Shown one piece after another: positions 6,854 to 15,183 of a stretch of DNA of 33,362 bases (the stretch's first letter is position 1; the number at the start of each line of letters is the position of its first letter). The stretch is from GCA-2862585 sp963991165 (lineage in GTDB: Bacteria > Bacteroidota > Bacteroidia > Flavobacteriales > UBA7312), in assembly GCA_963991165.1 (NCBI GenBank), contig CAXDOW010000009.1, positions 1 through 33,362 on the forward strand, read 5' to 3'. Position numbers and translations under genes: made by a program. The notes beneath the pieces are model-generated. The model did no database searches. It was not told where the DNA came from and saw nothing but the letters and a program-made list of their open reading frames with translations.

Positions 6854-9034
6854 ATGTCAAAGACAATTTTTTCTCTTTTATTTCCTTTGTATTTGATGTC
6901 TCAGACTGATGGGTTAGTGACCGATAGCAACTTAAGGCCTATTCCAAACGCTGACGTTTTAATTGTATCCACATCAACTTTGGTAAAAACAGCAGATGAT
7001 GGCACCTTCATTATCGAGCACGACATTCCGTCAAATACCATTCTTTACATCAGCAAAGAAGGATATAAAAGTAAAACAATTACCTACTCATCACAAGAAA
7101 AATTGACGATAATGCTTTCCAAACTTCATGTCAACATCAATGAAGTAGAGGTGTCTTCTATCAATTACAAACTATCATCTAATCAAACCATCAATATTCA
7201 GTCCAAGAAACTTTCTCAACTAAACGGCTCTAGCTATAATTTGGTGGAGAGTTTGTCAAATTTAAGTGGTGTGGAACAACGAAGCACGGGTAATGGTATC
7301 CGAAAGGTGGTGGTTAGAGGGCTTTCTGGTATGCGCGTAGTGACTTTGCTAAATGGAACACGCATAGAAAATCAACAATGGGGATCAGATCATGGCATTG
7401 GATTTACCGATTTAGGTATTGGAAAAGTAGAAATGGTCAAAGGGCCGTCATCCATCATTTTTGGTGCTGATGCTCTTGGAGGAGCCATTTATTTTTCGGA
7501 CGAAGCATTTGTTGCCCCACAACAATTGAAGACTCATTTAATCACGCAGTTTGAATCGGCATCGATGCTGTTCAACAACCAAATTGGGCTAAAGTGGTCC
7601 ACCAATACTTTAAAAACCAACACCTACATAGAATATGGTAGTGCCGCCGATTATATCTTACCTGATGCTACCTATTTGTTTAATTCTAGATATTCCAATT
7701 TTGGGCTTAAAACAGCCATTGGCTACAGTGCCAAAAACTGGGTGCTCAATGCTAAGTATCAATACAGTCAAAATATGATGGGAATACCTGCTCATTCGCA
7801 TGATGCTGAGCCTACCCTCAATCAATTAACCTCCAATTCGCAAAAGAGAAATCCTACGCGGCCTACTCAATTCAACACCCTTCATGTTTTAAATGTAGAT
7901 AATCACTTTTATTTTGGAAAAAGTAATTTGAAAGTTATGTTAGGCAATTCGATCAACAGGCTAGAAGAATTTGAAGCATGGACTGTTCCAGAAATAGATG
8001 TTTACCTAAACACTACGCAACTAAACCTTATTTATTCTAGAGCCATTACTCAGTCTTTAAGTTGGAAGGTTGGCACTCAATCCAGCTACCAAGTAAATGA
8101 TAACCAACAAGCCCGAACCCAGTTGGTTCCAAACGCAAATACCACAGATGTCGGCTTATACTCCCTTTTAGAATATGTTTCTCCCAATCAGCTATCTTCA
8201 CAGCTGGCTCTTAGAGGAGATAACAGACGCATTGCCCTAAAAGATGACACTTTCTCTAAAGACTATAACGCTTTAAGTCTGTCCTTAGGAGTTGCCAAAC
8301 AGTGGGAAAATCATCATCTAAGAATGAGTTTTTCTACGGCCTTCCGAACCCCACACTTTTACGAATTATTGGCCGATGGCGTACACCATGCTACAAGGCG
8401 ATATGAAGTTGGCGACCCTCAGTTAAAAACTGAAAAGGGCAATCAGTTAGACTTGATATATGAATGGACCAGTAATCACCTTGGATTTAACATCAATCCA
8501 TTCTATCAGCAAATTAGTGATTTTATTACACTAACTCCTAAAGACAGTGCCATAAAAAATGTCCCGCTTTATCATTACGAGCAGTTGGAACAAGTTACTC
8601 TCAAAGGCATTGAGTTAAACCTACATTATCACCCTCATTTTGTTCATCAACTACACATTGATCATAGCATTTCTATTATTGAAGGAAAAACACAGCAAGG
8701 AGATTTTTTAGCTCTGATGCCACCCAACAAGTTTCAATCTAACTTAAAATATATATTTGACAAACCCCACTTAAATCTCGATAATATTTTTGTAGAACAC
8801 GCTTTCTATATGGCACAAGATAAGGTGGCAGTCAATGAAAGCCCATCCGATCCATATGGATTGCTGCATGCCGGCATTACCTTTTCATTTAGTCGAAAAA
8901 CTAAATTTAATATCACTGGAGGAGTTAAGAACATTATGAACAAAAGCTACGTTCCACACCTTTCCAGCTTAAAAAGTTATGACATCCCTCATTTGGGACG
9001 ATCATATTTTGTGAAACTAATTACGAATCTTTAA
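6854..9034 (+). CDS. TonB-dependent outer-membrane receptor, candidate zinc/metal receptor
   Basis: A 726-residue receptor. After a short signal peptide (about residues 1-17) there is a carboxypeptidase-regulatory-like beta-sandwich (about 20-90, GLVTDSNLRPIPNADVLI), then the plug (about 120-220, with RKVVVRGLSG, VTLLNGTRIENQ and VEMVKGPSSIIFGADALGGAIYF) and a 22-strand-type barrel with SFSTAFRTPHFYELLADGVHHATRRYEVG and a C-terminal strand ending YFVKLITNL. His-rich segments in predicted loops (AHSHDAEP, HYHPHFVHQLHIDH) fit a metal or metallophore substrate. The promoter carries a perfect palindromic operator, the divergent gene is a Zur-like repressor, and a Cys/His-rich lipoprotein follows after 11 bases, all suggesting zinc uptake. 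Haem or another chelate cannot be excluded. Confidence 0.88.
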   Translation: MSKTIFSLLFPLYLMSQTDGLVTDSNLRPIPNADVLIVSTSTLVKTADDGTFIIEHDIPSNTILYISKEGYKSKTITYSSQEKLTIMLSKLHVNINEVEVSSINYKLSSNQTINIQSKKLSQLNGSSYNLVESLSNLSGVEQRSTGNGIRKVVVRGLSGMRVVTLLNGTRIENQQWGSDHGIGFTDLGIGKVEMVKGPSSIIFGADALGGAIYFSDEAFVAPQQLKTHLITQFESASMLFNNQIGLKWSTNTLKTNTYIEYGSAADYILPDATYLFNSRYSNFGLKTAIGYSAKNWVLNAKYQYSQNMMGIPAHSHDAEPTLNQLTSNSQKRNPTRPTQFNTLHVLNVDNHFYFGKSNLKVMLGNSINRLEEFEAWTVPEIDVYLNTTQLNLIYSRAITQSLSWKVGTQSSYQVNDNQQARTQLVPNANTTDVGLYSLLEYVSPNQLSSQLALRGDNRRIALKDDTFSKDYNALSLSLGVAKQWENHHLRMSFSTAFRTPHFYELLADGVHHATRRYEVGDPQLKTEKGNQLDLIYEWTSNHLGFNINPFYQQISDFITLTPKDSAIKNVPLYHYEQLEQVTLKGIELNLHYHPHFVHQLHIDHSISIIEGKTQQGDFLALMPPNKFQSNLKYIFDKPHLNLDNIFVEHAFYMAQDKVAVNESPSDPYGLLHAGITFSFSRKTKFNITGGVKNIMNKSYVPHLSSLKSYDIPHLGRSYFVKLITNL

Positions 9035-9045
9035 ATGTATTAAAA

Positions 9046-9309
9046 ATGAAAAAATTATCATTAATTCTATTTGCAGGTGTTTTGTTTTCATGCTCTGATT
9101 CTGACGATTGTCATGAGTGCCATATTGCTTGGCAAAACGCTCAAAACCAAGAGGTTGAGGTAGAGATAGGTGAGTTCTGTGATTCCGCTTTATCGGATGT
9201 AGAGGCCAATGGCTACACCTTAGCTTCAGACCAAATTGTCGGTAATGATACGGTTCCTGCAGGTGATTATCCTGGCACAGATATTCACTGTGAAGAACAC
9301 GATCACTAA
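9046..9309 (+). CDS. Small Cys/His-rich lipoprotein, candidate surface metal-binding partner
   Basis: An 87-residue predicted lipoprotein: a hydrophobic signal ending in LFSC, with Cys16 as the lipidation site, followed at once by SDSDD, an acidic run like the lipoprotein export signal that sends Bacteroidota lipoproteins to the cell surface. The mature part has Cys22-His23-Glu24-Cys25-His26 (CHECH), Cys45, and a C-terminal HCEEHDH (His81, Cys82, His85, His87). Two opposed Cys/His clusters in 70 residues suggest bound Zn2+ or a similar soft metal. It follows the receptor gene by 11 bases in the same operon under the palindromic operator. I do not recognise a named family. A role as surface binder delivering metal to the receptor, like HmuY for haem, is inferred. 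Confidence 0.75.
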   Translation: MKKLSLILFAGVLFSCSDSDDCHECHIAWQNAQNQEVEVEIGEFCDSALSDVEANGYTLASDQIVGNDTVPAGDYPGTDIHCEEHDH

Positions 9310-9327
9310 TAGCCACCCATTAACGAT

Positions 9328-9360
9328 AAAAAAGCTCAACAGTCATGTTGAGCTTTTTTT
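9328..9360 (+). terminator. Rho-independent terminator after the receptor/lipoprotein operon
   Basis: A perfect stem AAAAAAGCTCAAC (9328-9340) with GTTGAGCTTTTTT (9347-9359), 6-base loop AGTCAT and T tail. The A/T symmetry means it could work in both directions, but only the plus-strand operon ends here. Confidence 0.88.
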
Positions 9361-9372
9361 ATTTAAATACAT

Positions 9373-9380
9373 TACTTTTG
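9373..9380 (+). promoter_or_regulatory. -7 promoter box of the beta-barrel gene (near-leaderless)
   Basis: TACTTTTG matches TAnnTTTG and ends 4 bases before the ATG at 9385, so the transcript should begin at or next to the start codon. A TTG (9348-9350) about 22 bases upstream, inside the preceding terminator arm, could serve as the -33 element. Confidence 0.5.
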
Positions 9381-9384
9381 CACC

Positions 9385-11862
9385 ATGAAAAATTACCTAA
9401 CATTCATTTTATTTTTCGTATCTTTTTTAACCTTTGCTCAACGTCCCAACATGGGCAATTTTGGGGGTAAAAACGCTGCTTTGCACAATGGACAAATCAG
9501 TGGAAAACTTGTCGATGCCAAAACCGGTGATGAGCTTGCTTTTGCAAACGTCCGATTGTTTAGAAAAAACGATATTCTCTTAGAAGGTACTGTAACGGAT
9601 GAAAGAGGGGTTTTTCAATTTACCAACCTAGGTTATGCCGACTACTATTTTTTAGTCAATTATATGGGCTATGAAGAAACAAGAGTTGATGTTTCCCTCA
9701 ATAAAAACAAGACTTTCGTTTATTTGAAAAAAGTACGTGTTGAGCCATCTGCCGTCAACCTCAATGAAATTACCATCAACGAAGATAGACCAGTGTATGA
9801 AAGTAAGATGGAGAAAATCGTATATAATGCCGAAAACGACATGAATGAAGGTTTGGATGATGCTACCGATGTTCTCCGAAAAACACCTTTACTGTCGGTC
9901 GATTTAGAAGGAAACGTTAACCTGAGAGGGTCTTCTAACATTAAATTTCTAGTCAATGGAAAGGAATCGACTTTTTTCTCTAACGACGCTGCTGATGCCT
10001 TACAAATGATTCCAGCTGAACAGATAAAAAGTGTAGAAGTCATTACCAGCCCCACTGCCAAATATGATGGAGAGGGAAGTGCTGGTATCGTAAATATTAT
10101 TACCCAACAAAAGAAAATTTCGGGATTTAAGAGCACCATTAACGGTTCGGTTGGAACGCGTGTTAACAAGCAATCGTTAGATGTCAACTACGGAAAAGGA
10201 AAATTTGGATTTTCGGCCAGAGGAAGAGTACGCTACGGATGGCCCTTGGAAGGAGAGCAAACCTATCATCGCCTTAATTATAATGACAATACCACCCTTA
10301 CGAAAAATGCCAAAACAAAAGGTCAATGGATTGGTTTTGGCGGAACGTCTGAAATGTACTACGACATTAATCCCTATAACAGCGTTGTAACCAGCGTACA
10401 GTTTAGAGGAAATAGACAAACCAACAAGGAGTGGGCCAACGATAGCTCCTACAATGTCATTTTGGATAATAATTTCTTAGACAACTTGGCGTATCAAATT
10501 GACGACACAAGCCGTCATACCGATTCAAAAAACCTCATGTTGGGTTATGAATGGACAACGGATTATGTCAAAAAATTTGCAAACCATGAAGATCGAGAAC
10601 TTCGACTGGCTTTTCAGTTAGGTGGCGATATTTCCGATCAAGACAATTACGTATATCAAATGTATGTCAATGGGTCTCCTACTGACAGCATCATCAACAA
10701 AAACGATGGAAGCCCATTATCATACACCTACCAATTAGATTATACTCATCCATTTAAAGATAAGCACACCATTGAGGTAGGGGGCAAATATATTAATCGA
10801 AATTACGTCAATAAGTACTCCACTTTCCAATCCATTTACATTCAGCCCTTCGAACAGTTCGACTATACTCAAAATGTAGCATCTCTCTATTTATCTGCCA
10901 AATGGCAATTGAACAAAGATTGGGGTGCCGTTACAGGTTTACGCGCAGAAAACACCGTCATTGCTGGACAGTGGAACTCACAAGTCAATGGTATTTGGAC
11001 AATGAACGATAAAGGTAGTTTTGAAAATGAATACACCACCCTTTTACCCAGCTTTGTTCTTACCAGACAATTGGATATGATGAAATCCATCAAAGCAAGC
11101 TACAGCAAACGAATTTTTAGACCGGGAATGCGCTACATCAACCCTAACTCTTCTTATTCGGACATTTACTCTCAAGAAGAAGGAAACCCACAACTAAGCC
11201 CTGAATTAATTCATCAATTAGAAGTAGGTTACAATAGTTTTGCTAGAAAATACAAAGGCAGTTATTACCTTTTTGCAAAACAGTCCTACGACCTTATCGA
11301 ATCCACTGTTCGATTGGATGGTGATACGGTAATCACATCCTACCGAAATATTGGTGAAAACCTGTCCATAGGACTCAATTATTATGGCTCTATTACACTT
11401 GGCGATGCTAACTTAAGAGCTGGTTTTAATCTTTATACCTATCAAACCACTTCTGAAGATATTGGCCGCATCCTTATCAACTGGAACATGGGAGGAAATT
11501 ACGATTTGGGTAAGGGCTATAAAGCCGAAACATTTGGGTTTTTCAGACCTCCCAACCAAACGGCACAAGGTTATGTTCCTGGATTTTCCATGTTCTCTCT
11601 TGGGTTCAAAAAAGAATTTAACAACAAAAGAGGGTCTATTGGCTTACGCTTTATTGAGCCATTTAAAAAGTTCAAATCGTTCGAAACAGAACTCGAAGGA
11701 GACGACTTCTACGTTTACAATAACAGAAACGTTGTCTTTCGCTCCATAGGAATTAGCTTTAAGTATACCTTTGGACAACTGAAGTTCGATGCCATAAAAG
11801 ACCGTAACAACATCAAAAACGATGACTTAAAAGACGGTGGCGATGGAGGGGGTGAGTTTTAA
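9385..11862 (+). CDS. Outer-membrane beta-barrel protein of the TonB-receptor-like family (OMP_b-brl_3 type)
   Basis: An 825-residue outer-membrane protein. It has a clear signal peptide (cleavage about residue 18, FLTFA-QRP), a carboxypeptidase-regulatory-like domain (about 36-115: GQISGKLVDAKTGDELAFANV, DERGVFQFTNL), and a TonB plug-like domain (about 150-245: VLRKTPLLSVDLEGNVNLRGS, LVNGKESTFF, IKSVEVITSPTAKYDGEGSAGIVNIIT). A barrel follows, with GYEWTTDYVKKF, YSKRIFRPGMRYINPN and NPQLSPELIHQLEVGY, ending in a Gly/Asp-rich tail (DGGDGGGEF). This architecture is that of the outer membrane beta-barrel family whose substrates are mostly unknown. The gene stands alone, with its own near-leaderless promoter, and its end is 5 bases from the convergent CBS gene. 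The Gly/Asp tail after the last strand is odd for a barrel that usually ends in an aromatic residue. Confidence 0.88.
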   Translation: MKNYLTFILFFVSFLTFAQRPNMGNFGGKNAALHNGQISGKLVDAKTGDELAFANVRLFRKNDILLEGTVTDERGVFQFTNLGYADYYFLVNYMGYEETRVDVSLNKNKTFVYLKKVRVEPSAVNLNEITINEDRPVYESKMEKIVYNAENDMNEGLDDATDVLRKTPLLSVDLEGNVNLRGSSNIKFLVNGKESTFFSNDAADALQMIPAEQIKSVEVITSPTAKYDGEGSAGIVNIITQQKKISGFKSTINGSVGTRVNKQSLDVNYGKGKFGFSARGRVRYGWPLEGEQTYHRLNYNDNTTLTKNAKTKGQWIGFGGTSEMYYDINPYNSVVTSVQFRGNRQTNKEWANDSSYNVILDNNFLDNLAYQIDDTSRHTDSKNLMLGYEWTTDYVKKFANHEDRELRLAFQLGGDISDQDNYVYQMYVNGSPTDSIINKNDGSPLSYTYQLDYTHPFKDKHTIEVGGKYINRNYVNKYSTFQSIYIQPFEQFDYTQNVASLYLSAKWQLNKDWGAVTGLRAENTVIAGQWNSQVNGIWTMNDKGSFENEYTTLLPSFVLTRQLDMMKSIKASYSKRIFRPGMRYINPNSSYSDIYSQEEGNPQLSPELIHQLEVGYNSFARKYKGSYYLFAKQSYDLIESTVRLDGDTVITSYRNIGENLSIGLNYYGSITLGDANLRAGFNLYTYQTTSEDIGRILINWNMGGNYDLGKGYKAETFGFFRPPNQTAQGYVPGFSMFSLGFKKEFNNKRGSIGLRFIEPFKKFKSFETELEGDDFYVYNNRNVVFRSIGISFKYTFGQLKFDAIKDRNNIKNDDLKDGGDGGGEF

Positions 11863-11867
11863 TTTCA

Positions 11868-12290
11868 TTAATATTGATCCAACAGAAATTTTATTAAGTC
11901 GGTAGTTGTTACGATACCCACCAATTCCTGACCATCAAGCACTGGCAAAGAATGAAACTCACTTGTATATAAAATCTCAGCAACCTCATGAATAGTGTCA
12001 TCTTTTTGGATGACTTTTAGATTTTTTGTCATGACCTGTTCGATGCTAAACTCATTATAGATAGTTGTAGTCAATTGGTCGCCATCTACAGGATTGACAA
12101 AAGAAATTTTTTGTAAATCGACTTTACTTATCATACCAATAACCTCTTTTCCTGAAACGACTGGAATGTGTCGAATTTTTTTCTCGTTGAGAAGGACTTC
12201 TACGTCATTAAGGGATTGAGTTTTATTGACAGTGACTACCTCACTACTCATAATCTTGGAAACAGGTGTTCGTTTTTTCATGATTTTCAA
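11868..12290 (-). CDS. CBS-domain pair protein
   Basis: A 140-residue protein made almost wholly of two CBS domains: residues about 8-65 (VSKIMSSEVVTVNKTQSLNDV...KIRHIPVVSGKEVIGMISKVDL) and about 78-138 (IEQVMTKNLKVIQKDDTIHEV...FHSLPVLDGQELVGIVTTTDLIKFLL). Such stand-alone pairs bind adenosine nucleotides and act as energy or redox sensors, but the partner is unknown. No enzymatic or membrane domain is attached. The first ATG is used; a second ATG three codons later is equally possible. It lies downstream of the SDR-ALDH unit on the same strand but is separated from it by a hairpin terminator. Confidence 0.88.
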   Translation of the reverse strand: MKIMKKRTPVSKIMSSEVVTVNKTQSLNDVEVLLNEKKIRHIPVVSGKEVIGMISKVDLQKISFVNPVDGDQLTTTIYNEFSIEQVMTKNLKVIQKDDTIHEVAEILYTSEFHSLPVLDGQELVGIVTTTDLIKFLLDQY

Positions 12291-12344
12291 ATAATTATTA
12301 ATTTATAATTTATGGTCGACCAATTTAGCCCATTATCCAGACAA

Positions 12345-12368
12345 AAACTATGATTTAAATCATAGTTT
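12345..12368 (-). terminator. Palindromic terminator overlapping the ALDH stop codon
   Basis: A perfect 24-base palindrome, AAACTATGATTT followed by AAATCATAGTTT. Read on the minus strand it is followed by TTTTTGTC, so it should work as a Rho-independent terminator for the SDR-ALDH unit. The stop codon of the ALDH gene (12360-12362) lies inside the stem. Confidence 0.65.
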
Positions 12369-13799
12369 CAAGCACACATTTTTTGGTTCGGTAAAAAACT
12401 CCAAAGATTTAAAGCCTCCTTCGCGACCAACACCAGAGTCTTTCATGCCACCAAAGGGAATTCGTAAATCACGCATCATCCAAGTATTTAGCCACACTAA
12501 TCCAGCATCTATTGACGCCGCTACACGGTGTCCTTTGCTAATGTCAGAAGTGAAAATACTAGCCGCTAACCCATATCGGGTGCTGTTGGCCATGTCAACC
12601 ACTTCCTTTTCATTGTCAAAGGGCATGATACTGACCACAGGACCAAAAATCTCTTCTTGATTGGTTTGACAGCTGTGACTTAATCCGTCAATGATGGTCG
12701 GAGCTATATAGTAGCCCTCTTTTAAATCGCCATCTAAAATTACTCGATGACCCCCATACAAAATACGTCCACCTTCCTTTTTGGCGAGGTCAATCTTTTC
12801 AAGAATATTATGCATGTGATTTTTTGAAACTACAGCGCCGAGGTCATTGTTTTCAGAAGGGTCACCAACGGTAAGTTCTTTCGTTTTTTCTACCAATGCC
12901 GCTTTGAATCGTTCAAAAATAGAGGCCTCTACAAACAACCTTGAGCCACATAAGCAGATTTGTCCTTGATTTCGGAAGGCCGCTTTGACTGCCATAGCCA
13001 CGGCTTCATCAAAATTGGCATCAGCAAAAATGATGGTGGGGTTTTTGCCACCCAACTCCAATGACAGTTTTTTGAACATGGGAGCTGCCACTTGGGCAAT
13101 TTTTGCTCCAGTTATGGTACCTCCAGTGAATGAGATAACGGGAACTTCTTGATGACTGCTAATAGCAGCACCTACCTTATGGCCATAGCCATGAACAATA
13201 TTTAAAACGCCTTTAGGAAAACCAACCTCTTGACATATTTCACCTAAGAGGTAGGCCGTAAGAGGCGTCACTTCGGAAGGTTTCGCTACCACAGTATTGC
13301 CGGCGGCCAAAGCAGGAGCTATTTTCCAAGTAAAAAGATAAATGGGCAAATTCCATGGCGAAATACAACCGACTACTCCTATTGGCTCACGCAAGGTGTA
13401 GTTGAGGGCTTGGCCATCCATATCGTGAAGTTGAGAGGCAAAATGTAAAGAGGCTGTAGCAAAAAAACGTAGGTTCTCTGATGCTCTTGGAATATCGACT
13501 TGTTTAGCGAGCCATTCTGGCTTGCCGTTGTCTATACTTTCGGCCTTTACCATTTCATCAAATCGAGTAGCAATACCATTGGCTAAACGCATAAGGTGGT
13601 CATGGCGTTCTTGTTTGCTAAGCTTACTCCAAATTGGAAATGCCCTTTTTGCGGCATCTACTGCTAATTCAACATCACGCTCATCGCTGTCTGGAATAAG
13701 GGAAAAAACACGTCCGTTTATAGGGCTTTCATTGTCGATAAATTGCTTTGAAACGGGCTCAAGCTGTTGACCGTCAATAAAGTTGAGTAATGTTTTCAT
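12360..13799 (-). CDS. Aldehyde dehydrogenase, probable 2-aminomuconate 6-semialdehyde dehydrogenase
   Basis: A 479-residue NAD-dependent ALDH with all catalytic residues: Asn150 in SPWNLPI, Glu248 in LSLELGGKNP and nucleophile Cys282 in NQGQICLCGSR. FTGGT (224-228) fits the cofactor-binding loop, and the PF-G-KDSG-GREGG C-terminus is typical. The sequence resembles the 2-hydroxymuconic/2-aminomuconic semialdehyde dehydrogenase branch (ALDH8A1, NbaE). Context strongly supports the aminomuconate role: the 3-hydroxyanthranilate dioxygenase and ACMS decarboxylase genes are just beyond the SDR. It would oxidise 2-aminomuconate 6-semialdehyde to 2-aminomuconate in tryptophan/kynurenine breakdown. 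It sits 9 bases after the SDR gene in one transcript and ends in a palindromic terminator. Confidence 0.85.
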   Translation of the reverse strand: MKTLLNFIDGQQLEPVSKQFIDNESPINGRVFSLIPDSDERDVELAVDAAKRAFPIWSKLSKQERHDHLMRLANGIATRFDEMVKAESIDNGKPEWLAKQVDIPRASENLRFFATASLHFASQLHDMDGQALNYTLREPIGVVGCISPWNLPIYLFTWKIAPALAAGNTVVAKPSEVTPLTAYLLGEICQEVGFPKGVLNIVHGYGHKVGAAISSHQEVPVISFTGGTITGAKIAQVAAPMFKKLSLELGGKNPTIIFADANFDEAVAMAVKAAFRNQGQICLCGSRLFVEASIFERFKAALVEKTKELTVGDPSENNDLGAVVSKNHMHNILEKIDLAKKEGGRILYGGHRVILDGDLKEGYYIAPTIIDGLSHSCQTNQEEIFGPVVSIMPFDNEKEVVDMANSTRYGLAASIFTSDISKGHRVAASIDAGLVWLNTWMMRDLRIPFGGMKDSGVGREGGFKSLEFFTEPKNVCLKL

Positions 13800-13808
13800 A
13801 AAATAATT

Positions 13809-14591
13809 TTAAAGAGTTCCTGTTCGTCCTCCATCCACGGGTAGGTTGATACCATTTATGTAGCTAGCTGCTGGCGAACACAAAAACGCAATGGCATTGG
13901 CCACTTCTTGGGCCTGTCCAAACCGTTGGGCTGGAACGCTAGATAGCATTTGCTGAGCGATGTGATTCTCTGAAACGTTTTGGCTTTGAGCTTTTTTAGC
14001 AATTAGCGATATCAAGCGATGGGTGTTGGTGAAGCCAGGCAACACATTGTTAACGGTAATACCATGACCTCCTAATTCGTTGGCCATGGTTTTGGCCCAA
14101 CTAGCGACTGCACCTCGAATAGTATTAGAGACACCCAAACCATTAATAGGCACTTTTACAGACGTTGAAATAACATTGACAATTCGGCCAAAACAGCTCG
14201 ATTTCATATGGGGAATAACGGCCTGGCTAAGCAGTTGGTTACACAAGACGTGCATACCAAAGGCCTTTTCAAAGTCCTCTGGATCAGCTTCAGTAATAGG
14301 CCCTCCAGGGGGTCCTCCAGTATTGTTTATAAGAATATGAATAGCGGATTCTTTTAACTGTCGGGCAACCTCTTTGATCGTGTTTAAGTCAGAAAAATCG
14401 GCACGCAAAAAAGTATGATGTTGACCTTGAGAGGTGTTCAAAGTGGATAACGCAGACGTTAGCGCTTCTTCATTTCTAGCTACTAGGATTACACGTGCGC
14501 CTAATTCAGCTAACGTTTGTGCTGTAGCCAACCCAATTCCTTGAGTACTGCCACACACCACCGCATTTTGGTCCGATAAGTCTATATTCAT
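13809..14591 (-). CDS. Atypical short-chain dehydrogenase/reductase-fold protein in the kynurenine cluster
   Basis: A 260-residue SDR. The start at 14591 (MNIDLSDQNAVVCGSTQGIG) puts the Rossmann motif at the N-terminus as usual; a longer frame from 14726 exists but would run across the divergent dioxygenase start. The cofactor motif GSTQGIG is at 14-20 and the NNTGGPPGG variant of NNAG at 89-97. The classical YxxxK catalytic pair is replaced by Ser155 and Arg159 (GVSNTIRGAVASWAKT), a feature of a recognisable SDR subgroup. Its reaction is therefore uncertain; it may act on an unstable kynurenine-pathway semialdehyde, or be non-catalytic. It is the first gene of the SDR-ALDH unit and is divergent from the dioxygenase gene with a 55-base spacer. 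Confidence 0.8.
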   Translation of the reverse strand: MNIDLSDQNAVVCGSTQGIGLATAQTLAELGARVILVARNEEALTSALSTLNTSQGQHHTFLRADFSDLNTIKEVARQLKESAIHILINNTGGPPGGPITEADPEDFEKAFGMHVLCNQLLSQAVIPHMKSSCFGRIVNVISTSVKVPINGLGVSNTIRGAVASWAKTMANELGGHGITVNNVLPGFTNTHRLISLIAKKAQSQNVSENHIAQQMLSSVPAQRFGQAQEVANAIAFLCSPAASYINGINLPVDGGRTGTL

Positions 14592-14596
14592 AGAAT

Positions 14597-14604
14597 CAAA
14601 AATA
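14597..14604 (-). promoter_or_regulatory. -7 promoter box of the SDR-ALDH unit (near-leaderless)
   Basis: On the minus strand this reads TATTTTTG, an exact TAnnTTTG match, ending 5 bases before the SDR start codon at 14591. It implies a transcript with almost no leader and independently supports the 14591 start over the upstream one. No clear -33 TTG is seen. Confidence 0.45.
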
Positions 14605-14646
14605 GCCAAATTTGTGTAAATTGCCAGTTGAACGAAATCATCATTT

Positions 14647-15174
14647 ATGTCATTCAAACAACCATTCAACTTACACCAGTGGATCGACGACAACAGAGAG
14701 TTACTTAAACCCCCAGTAGGAAACAAAAATTTATACGTAGAATCTGGCGACTATATTGTAATGATTGTTGGTGGTCCAAATTCAAGAAAAGATTACCATT
14801 ACAATGAAACTGAAGAGTTATTTTATCAACTCAAGGGTGATATTATTGTTAAGGTTCAATATGAAGGAAAAGCGGTTGAAATTCCAATCAAAGAGGGTGA
14901 GATGTTCCTTTTACCTGGAAAAATTCCACATTCTCCAATTAGGCCAGAAGGGTCAGTTGGCTTAGTTATTGAAAAGAAAAGAGGAGAAAATGATAAAGAC
15001 GGATTAATGTGGTTTTCAGAGACAGCAAATCACCTTTTGTATGAGGAATATTTTCACTTAACAAATATTGAAAAAGATTTTTTACCTGTTTTCAAAAGGT
15101 TTTATTCCAATGAAAAGCTCAGAACGTGTCCAATTACTGGCGAAGTGATGGAGGCAGACGATAGGTACATATAA
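14647..15174 (+). CDS. nbaC: 3-hydroxyanthranilate 3,4-dioxygenase with degraded C-terminal iron site
   Basis: A 175-residue cupin dioxygenase. The catalytic iron ligands His51, Glu57 and His95 and the substrate-binding Arg47 and Arg99 are all present (SRKDYHYNETEELFYQ; PGKIPHSPIRP). It opens 3-hydroxyanthranilate to 2-amino-3-carboxymuconate 6-semialdehyde, handed to the ACMSD encoded 9 bases downstream. Bacterial homologues normally carry a second, rubredoxin-like iron site made by two CxxC pairs near 125/128 and 162/165. Here the pairs read WFSETAN (Ser124, Ala127) and TCPITG (Cys161, Thr164), so three of the four cysteines are missing while the surrounding YEEYFHLTNIEKDF segment is intact. 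Catalysis should survive because the second site is structural. Confidence 0.92.
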   Translation: MSFKQPFNLHQWIDDNRELLKPPVGNKNLYVESGDYIVMIVGGPNSRKDYHYNETEELFYQLKGDIIVKVQYEGKAVEIPIKEGEMFLLPGKIPHSPIRPEGSVGLVIEKKRGENDKDGLMWFSETANHLLYEEYFHLTNIEKDFLPVFKRFYSNEKLRTCPITGEVMEADDRYI

Positions 15175-15183
15175 TTCCACAGT

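Noticed and set aside
9017..9316. Minus-strand frame of 99 codons opposite the Cys/His lipoprotein
   Set aside because: It is a shadow of the lipoprotein gene; the plus frame has the signal peptide, lipobox and Cys/His motifs.
14592..14726. Upstream in-frame extension of the SDR gene to an ATG at 14726
   Set aside because: It adds 45 residues with no SDR similarity before the Rossmann motif, crosses the divergent dioxygenase start, and would put the -7 box at 14597-14604 inside the coding region.
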